Shown here piece after piece: positions 14,052 to 18,662 of a DNA stretch of 18,662 bases. Both the position numbers and the translations under genes were made by a program. Each line of letters starts with the position of its first letter. Within the stretch, counting starts at the first letter, position 1. The notes under the pieces were generated by a model. The model had not been told where the DNA came from. It ran no database searches and saw only the letters and a program-made list of their open reading frames with translations. Source of the DNA: Methylophilales bacterium UBA4017 (GTDB lineage: Bacteria > Pseudomonadota > Gammaproteobacteria > Burkholderiales > Methylophilaceae); the NCBI GenBank assembly GCA_002384685.1, contig DGAZ01000047.1, forward strand, positions 26,520-45,181, read 5' to 3'.

Positions 14052-14457
14052 TAATTTTTTCTGATATGACCGGTGGGTTGTGAAGAATATGAAAATGATC
14101 CCCCAGTATTAGTTGCAGAGTATTTTTCCCTAAAGGCAATGTCAAAGTCACCTCCGTTTGCCCTTTACCAAAATGCCTATGGTTGTCATCGCTTGGGATG
14201 GGTTTGTTAGTTTCGGGTATCTGATCTGCATTAATTAACAAATGGTGGTGTCCAGTATGCTCTTTCTGGACTCCAGCAGGTGCAACCCCCATATTTTTTA
14301 AGCCAAATATAATGGTTACTGGATTAGAAACTTTTTCTCCATTTTTAGGGCTTACAATATAAGCCAGTGCATCATTTTTAGAAGGGCTTGGCTCAATAGC
14401 CATCAAATGTGAGGTGAATGGTAAGATCAGAATAAATATTAGTGTTGAAATTTTCAT
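14035..14457 (-). CDS. DUF4399 exported protein
   Basis: This 140-residue protein has a signal peptide (ISTLIFILILPFTSHLMA, cut near residue 20). A DUF4399 domain follows: SPKNGEKVSNPVTIIFGLKNMGVAPAG, then a histidine-rich segment (EHTGHHHLLIN), PIPSDDNHRHFGKGQTE, and a beta-sandwich-like C-terminus (TLQLILGDHFHI). The clustered histidines suggest metal binding, but the family has no established function. It lies one base after the phosphomannomutase stop and has no clear ribosome site, so it is probably translated from the same leftward message. Its 3' end overlaps that of the adhesin-E-like gene by 17 bases. Confidence 0.82.
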   Translation of the reverse strand: MKISTLIFILILPFTSHLMAIEPSPSKNDALAYIVSPKNGEKVSNPVTIIFGLKNMGVAPAGVQKEHTGHHHLLINADQIPETNKPIPSDDNHRHFGKGQTEVTLTLPLGKNTLQLILGDHFHILHNPPVISEKITIEVD

Positions 14458-14458
14458 A

Positions 14459-15841
14459 TTAGAACGGAATTCTAACTGTATTTATGTATTTTTCAAGTTG
14501 TATCTTAAAGTCTTTTTGGATTTTATTAAGCTCAGTAGAGCTTTCAGCTTCAAACCTTAAAACAATTACAGGTGTGGTATTCGACGCTCTCATCAAACCA
14601 AATCCATTCGCATACTCCACCCTCAAACCATCGATCTTAATAATATTGAGAGCGTCTGAAAATAATGCCTCCTCTTGTAATTGTTGAATAATTTTGTGTT
14701 GCTCTCCCTCTTCAAGCTTGATGTTTAATTCGGGGGTGCTGACGCTTTTTGGCAGTGCTTCTAGGATGGCTGAAGGATCGTCAAAGTTACTTAAAATCTC
14801 AAGCAACCTTGCCCCAGCGTATAACCCGTCATCAAAACCATACCACTTGTCATTGAAAAAAGTATGCCCACTCATTTCGCCCGCTAAGACAGCATTAACT
14901 TCCTTCATCTTTTTTTTGATGAGTGAGTGGCCTGTTTTCCATATCAATGGAATTCCACCTTTGTCTTCTATCCATTTAAAAAGATGTTTTGTCGACTTTA
15001 CATCAAAGATAACTGTAGCTCCGGGATGATCTTTTAATACCGATTCAGCAAACAATAGGAGCTGTCGGTCAGGATAAATAATTTCACCGGACTTAGTAAC
15101 CACACCTAGCCGATCTGCATCACCGTCAAATGCTAGTCCTATTTCGCTGTCGGTTGAGGCTAGATTATTTTGAAGGTCTATTAAATTATCAGGATTGGAG
15201 GGGTCAGGGTGATGGTTGGGGAAGTTACCATCTACGTCACAATACAACGCCGTTACTTCTGCTCCTAACCCCTTATAAAGCTCTTCAGCACAGATACCAC
15301 CCGCTCCATTTCCACAATCAATAGTAATTTTTATTGGACGCTTTACTTTGATATCTTTATAAATAGCGGTTAAATATTGGTTTTGAATATCCGCTCTTGT
15401 TGAGCTACCAATCCCCGTTAAAAATTGATTATTGATAATTCTCTGATACAGGGACTGAATTTTTTCAGACGAAATAGTTTCTCCTGCAATCATGATCTTA
15501 AAGCCATTGTAATCAGGGGGGTTGTGGCTTCCGGTTATCATGATTCCGGTATTTGTTTCTAATAAATGGGTGCTAAAGTAGAGCATTGGAGTAGTAACTA
15601 AGCCAATTTCAACCACCTTAATCCCTGTTGATAGCAGGCCTTTTATTAATGCCTGACATAAATCAGGGCTGGATAATCTCCCATCATACCCGACACAAAT
15701 AGTGCTTTGTTTTTGTGAAATAGCTTCACTACCTACGGAGCGGCCTATATTCTCTACGGATTCAAGGTCAAGAGATTCGCCGACAATACCTCGAATGTCA
15801 TAAGCTTTAAAAATATTTTTTTCAATAGCTGGGCTATTCAT
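14459..15841 (-). CDS. Phosphomannomutase/phosphoglucomutase
   Basis: This 460-residue enzyme of the alpha-D-phosphohexomutase family is close in length and motifs to AlgC of Pseudomonas. The phosphoserine loop TGSHNPP has Ser105. The metal-binding loop DGDADR is at 239-244, the sugar-binding GEMSGH at 321-326, and the phosphate-binding RASNTTP is near 420. It interconverts mannose-6-P/mannose-1-P and glucose-6-P/glucose-1-P, feeding GDP-mannose and UDP-glucose for surface polysaccharide and lipopolysaccharide. The name would be manB or algC depending on convention. Its ATG overlaps the iscX stop by eight bases, suggesting coupling. All catalytic elements look intact. Confidence 0.93.
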   Translation of the reverse strand: MNSPAIEKNIFKAYDIRGIVGESLDLESVENIGRSVGSEAISQKQSTICVGYDGRLSSPDLCQALIKGLLSTGIKVVEIGLVTTPMLYFSTHLLETNTGIMITGSHNPPDYNGFKIMIAGETISSEKIQSLYQRIINNQFLTGIGSSTRADIQNQYLTAIYKDIKVKRPIKITIDCGNGAGGICAEELYKGLGAEVTALYCDVDGNFPNHHPDPSNPDNLIDLQNNLASTDSEIGLAFDGDADRLGVVTKSGEIIYPDRQLLLFAESVLKDHPGATVIFDVKSTKHLFKWIEDKGGIPLIWKTGHSLIKKKMKEVNAVLAGEMSGHTFFNDKWYGFDDGLYAGARLLEILSNFDDPSAILEALPKSVSTPELNIKLEEGEQHKIIQQLQEEALFSDALNIIKIDGLRVEYANGFGLMRASNTTPVIVLRFEAESSTELNKIQKDFKIQLEKYINTVRIPF

Positions 15842-16028
15842 ATTCCTCTATCCAGGCTAACTGTATAGCCTCTAAAATTCTCTCCCCACACTTATCGGGA
15901 TCCCCATCAAAATCATCAAGATTAAGAATCCATTGAAGTAAATCGGTGAAACGAATGGTTTTGGGATCTATATCGGGATTGTTATCATATAGTTTTTCCG
16001 CAATTTCTTGTGTGTCTGTCCAGTTCAT
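15834..16028 (-). CDS. iscX: IscX, iron-sulfur cluster assembly regulator
   Basis: This 64-residue acidic protein matches IscX/YfhJ in length and pattern. It has W3-T-D near the start, IDPKTIRFTDLLQWILNLDDF in the middle, and a C-terminal ILEAIQLAWIEEYE. IscX binds the cysteine desulfurase IscS and ferrous iron and modulates cluster assembly. It normally closes the isc operon after fdx. Here it stands apart from any isc gene and is the first gene of a leftward unit, overlapping the phosphohexomutase start by eight bases. The gap of 141 bases to glyA on its other side must hold divergent promoters for both genes. Confidence 0.92.
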   Translation of the reverse strand: MNWTDTQEIAEKLYDNNPDIDPKTIRFTDLLQWILNLDDFDGDPDKCGERILEAIQLAWIEEYE

Positions 16029-16169
16029 AATCTAGTAACCTTTTTTTGAATTTAATACTTACTTACAATGTCTACTTTAAAATCAAAACATGAGAGCTTA
16101 GCTTTTCTAACATGTTAAAATAATACCTTATTAAATCCTTACAATTACAACTCTTTAAAGTGAGATTTT

Positions 16170-17417
16170 ATGTTTAGTAATTCATTGCCATTAAAAATAT
16201 CTGATCCTGATTTGTGGCACCAAATCGTTAGTGAAACGAATCGCCAGGAAGCACACATTGAATTAATTGCCTCAGAAAACTATACGAGTCCAGCAGTCAT
16301 GGAGGCACAAGGTTCACAATTAACAAATAAGTATGCTGAAGGATATATTGCTAAGAGATTTTATGGTGGATGCGAGCATGTGGACCAGGTTGAACAGCTA
16401 TGCATTGATCGTTTAAAGCAGCTTTATGGCGCAGACTATGTCAATGTCCAGCCTCACTCAGGTAGCCAAGCAAATCAAGCGGTGTACTTTGCTGTATTAA
16501 AGCCAGGTGACACAATAATGGGAATGAACCTAGGCCATGGAGGCCATCTAACCCATGGATCTCCCGCCAACCTTTCTGGCAAATTATTTAATATCGTTCC
16601 TTATGGTCTAAATGATGACGAGGAAATTGATTATGATGAAATGGAACAATTGGCAATTGAAAGTAAACCAAAATTAATTATTGGAGGCGCTTCTGCTTAC
16701 GCCCTAAAATTCGACTGGGAGAGAATGTCAGAGATAGCCAAAAAAGTAGGGGCTTATTTTATGGTAGATATGGCGCATTACTCAGGCCTGATTGCCGGTA
16801 AAGTCTATCCAAACCCTGTTCCATATGCAGACTTTGTCACTTCTACCACCCACAAATCCCTACGAGGACCTAGAGGGGGGTTTATTATCGCAAAGCCTGA
16901 ATTTGAAAAAATAATTAACTCTTTTGTTTTTCCTGGAATACAAGGAGGCCCCTTGATGCATGTAATTGCTGGAAAAGCGACGGCATTTTTAGAGGCATTA
17001 AAGCCTGAATTTCATGACTATCAATCTCAGGTTATTAGCAATGCACAAGCAATGGCAAGTCAGTTGCAAACAAGAGGTTACCGCATAATATCCGGAAGAA
17101 CTGAGTCTCATGTATTTTTGGTTGACCTTAGACCTAAAAACCTAACAGGCAAGGCGGCTGATATTTTATTGAGCAAGGCTCATATTACCGTGAATAAAAA
17201 TTCTATTCCCAATGATCCGGAAAGCCCCTTTGTGACGTCCGGTATAAGACTGGGAACGCCGGCCATAACAACAAGAGGCTTCGTTGAAACTGAAGCAAAA
17301 ATGGTCGCAAACTTTATTGCGGATATCTTGGACGATCCTAACAACGAAGCCAATATAGCGAAGGTAAAAGAAGAGGTTTCTGCATTGACCTCCCGCTTCC
17401 CCGTATATGAGAAGTAG
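16170..17417 (+). CDS. glyA: Serine hydroxymethyltransferase
   Basis: This 415-residue PLP enzyme is full length. It interconverts serine and glycine while moving a one-carbon unit on tetrahydrofolate, a central step for C1 metabolism and purine and thymidylate synthesis. The PLP-binding lysine is Lys229 in STTHKSLRGPRGG, the same number as in E. coli GlyA. Other conserved blocks are ELIASENYTSPAVMEAQGS, NKYAEGYIAKRFYGG, VDMAHYSGLIA and FPGIQGGP. An AAGTGAG ribosome-like site precedes the ATG. nrdR starts six bases after the stop, and ribD follows, an order common in proteobacteria. Confidence 0.98.
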   Translation: MFSNSLPLKISDPDLWHQIVSETNRQEAHIELIASENYTSPAVMEAQGSQLTNKYAEGYIAKRFYGGCEHVDQVEQLCIDRLKQLYGADYVNVQPHSGSQANQAVYFAVLKPGDTIMGMNLGHGGHLTHGSPANLSGKLFNIVPYGLNDDEEIDYDEMEQLAIESKPKLIIGGASAYALKFDWERMSEIAKKVGAYFMVDMAHYSGLIAGKVYPNPVPYADFVTSTTHKSLRGPRGGFIIAKPEFEKIINSFVFPGIQGGPLMHVIAGKATAFLEALKPEFHDYQSQVISNAQAMASQLQTRGYRIISGRTESHVFLVDLRPKNLTGKAADILLSKAHITVNKNSIPNDPESPFVTSGIRLGTPAITTRGFVETEAKMVANFIADILDDPNNEANIAKVKEEVSALTSRFPVYEK

Positions 17418-17423
17418 AAAATT

Positions 17424-17870
17424 ATGAAATGTCCTTTTTGTATAACTGATGATACGCAGGTGATTGATTCCCGAGTGAATGAACAGGGCAATTCAATCAG
17501 AAGGAGAAGGCGTTGCATAGCTTGTGAAAAACGCTTTACTACCTATGAACATATTGAATTAACTTTACCTCAAGTTGTAAAGCAGGATGGAAAAAGAGAG
17601 GAGTTTAACCGAGAGAAGTTATTACACTCGCTCACTCGAGCCCTTCATAAGAGACCAGTACCGGTGGAATTTATCGATCAAGCTGTCGAAAGAATAGTAA
17701 TTAAGATACTGGCTAACGGTGAGAGAGAGATTTATTCCCGAGATTTAGGGGAGGATGTGATGCAGGAATTAAAAAAATTAGATAAGGTAGCTTACATTAG
17801 GTTTGCTTCTGTTTATAGAAGCTTCACTGATATAGCTGATTTTAACAACGCTATAAAAGATCTTGATTAA
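17424..17870 (+). CDS. nrdR: Ribonucleotide reductase repressor NrdR
   Basis: This 148-residue regulator is complete. The zinc ribbon has Cys3 and Cys6 (MKCPFC) paired with the second CxxC in RRRCIACEKRFTTYE. An ATP-cone domain follows from about residue 49 (VVKQDGKREEFNREKLLHSL). NrdR senses ATP and dATP and represses ribonucleotide reductase genes through NrdR boxes. No nrd gene is in the window, so its targets lie elsewhere. It is six bases from glyA and nine from ribD, so the three are probably one operon. Confidence 0.97.
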   Translation: MKCPFCITDDTQVIDSRVNEQGNSIRRRRRCIACEKRFTTYEHIELTLPQVVKQDGKREEFNREKLLHSLTRALHKRPVPVEFIDQAVERIVIKILANGEREIYSRDLGEDVMQELKKLDKVAYIRFASVYRSFTDIADFNNAIKDLD

Positions 17871-17879
17871 AATAATTTA

Positions 17880-18662
17880 ATGAACCAGGATTTTCAAACA
17901 GAATTTATGGCGCTTGCCATAGGTCTCGCAAAACAAGGGCTAGGTAAAACTAAACCCAACCCCTCTGTTGGCGCTGTCGTGATTAAAAATGGCATGGTTT
18001 TGGGAAAGGGCGTTCATATGAAAGCCGGCCAAGAGCATGCGGAAGTTTTAGCTTTAAACGAAGCCGGACCCGACGCTAAAGGAGCAACTTTGTATGTCAC
18101 TCTTGAGCCTTGCGCGCACCATGGCAAAACTCCACCATGTGTGGATCTTATAATCTCGAGTGGAATAAAGCGAGTGGTCGTGGCATCTTTAGACCCTAAT
18201 ACACAAGTCAACGGTAAGGGGTTAGATGTTTTAAGAAAAAATGGTATAGAGGTGGTGGAGGGAGTATTACAGTTGCAGGCAGAAGAATTAAACACCGGCT
18301 TTTTTTCCAGAATGACCAAAAACCTTCCATATATTCGATCTAAAATCGCATCCTCGATTGACGGCAGAACAAGCCTGGCTAACGGAGATAGTAAATGGAT
18401 TACCTCTGAAGCAGCCAGGAATGATGTTCAGCAATGGAGAGCAAGGTCTTGTGCAATTCTTACTGGGGTCGGGACCATCAATCAAGACAACCCTCTGTTA
18501 AATGTCAGAAATCTCGCCGAGAACGATCAGCCCTTCCGAGTTATTGCAGATACAAATTTATCTATTGACCTCAAATCACAGATATTAAAGCAGAAAAATA
18601 TCATGCTGGCTTATAGTAATGACCCCAACAGTAAAGCAAAGCATTTAGAATCCAAAGGGGTT
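17880..18662 (+). CDS. ribD: Riboflavin biosynthesis deaminase/reductase RibD (truncated by window end)
   Basis: The first 261 codons of ribD run off the right edge still open. The bifunctional enzyme deaminates the pyrimidine from GTP breakdown and then reduces its ribose. The N-terminal deaminase domain has the zinc site His53-Ala-Glu55, Cys78 (EPCAHHGKTPPC) and Cys87. The reductase domain begins near residue 147 (IRSKIASSIDGRTSLANGDSKWITS) and continues to the edge. The ATG at 17880 is nine bases after nrdR and no strong ribosome site is seen, consistent with coupling. The full protein is usually about 360 residues, so roughly 100 are missing. Confidence 0.95.
   Translation, partial: MNQDFQTEFMALAIGLAKQGLGKTKPNPSVGAVVIKNGMVLGKGVHMKAGQEHAEVLALNEAGPDAKGATLYVTLEPCAHHGKTPPCVDLIISSGIKRVVVASLDPNTQVNGKGLDVLRKNGIEVVEGVLQLQAEELNTGFFSRMTKNLPYIRSKIASSIDGRTSLANGDSKWITSEAARNDVQQWRARSCAILTGVGTINQDNPLLNVRNLAENDQPFRVIADTNLSIDLKSQILKQKNIMLAYSNDPNSKAKHLESKGV

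Noticed and set aside
14694..15029. 111-codon plus frame opposite the phosphohexomutase
   Set aside because: It is antisense to conserved catalytic regions of the mutase and has no start signals.

Overview
This window looks like a stretch of chromosome from a small-genome, A/T-rich, methanol-oxidising proteobacterium. The best guess is a betaproteobacterium of the Methylophilales, such as the marine OM43 lineage or a freshwater relative. That guess rests on three things: a methanol-dehydrogenase maturation operon (mxaRSACKL), two copies of the PQQ precursor peptide gene pqqA, and tightly packed housekeeping genes with short gaps. No transposase, integrase, phage gene, tRNA, rRNA or CRISPR array was seen. 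The taxonomic placement is inference from gene content, not from a search.

Layout. Bases 68-5282 carry mxaR-mxaS-mxaA-mxaC-mxaK-mxaL on the plus strand, with stop/start overlaps or gaps of 0-3 bases. This is the downstream half of the classical mxa cluster, whose structural genes (mxaFJGI) would be expected just left of the window. Bases 5283-5409 hold an inverted repeat and an in-frame ATG-TAA leader ahead of glnE. Bases 5410-11186 carry glnE, exoX, an RluB/RluF-type pseudouridine synthase, an unknown exported protein, a TauE/SafE transporter and an unknown bitopic membrane protein, all on the plus strand with gaps of 5-29 bases. Bases 11198-11947 (minus) encode a SoxYZ fusion of the type associated with quinoprotein dehydrogenases. 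It is divergent from a Sel1-repeat exported protein (12022-12621).

Bases 12622-13640 form the most unusual part. It has a small acidic lipoprotein with two near-identical repeats, driven by a near-consensus promoter and closed by a strong terminator. Two tandem 23-residue pqqA genes follow, separated by a 48-base, three-stem inverted repeat, and then a second terminator. No pqqB, C, D or E is nearby. Next come an adhesin-E-like exported protein (plus) and a leftward operon of iscX, a phosphomannomutase/phosphoglucomutase and a DUF4399 protein. The right end has glyA, nrdR and the start of ribD, a common proteobacterial arrangement that makes one-carbon units, controls ribonucleotide reductase and makes riboflavin.

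How the parts fit. The mxa genes are thought to mature PQQ- and calcium-dependent methanol dehydrogenase in the periplasm. The pqqA pair supplies the peptide from which PQQ is made. The SoxYZ-like carrier belongs to a family found beside PQQ dehydrogenases. glyA (serine hydroxymethyltransferase) handles C1-tetrahydrofolate. The unknown exported proteins and the repeat lipoprotein may belong to the same periplasmic physiology, but nothing in their sequence proves it.
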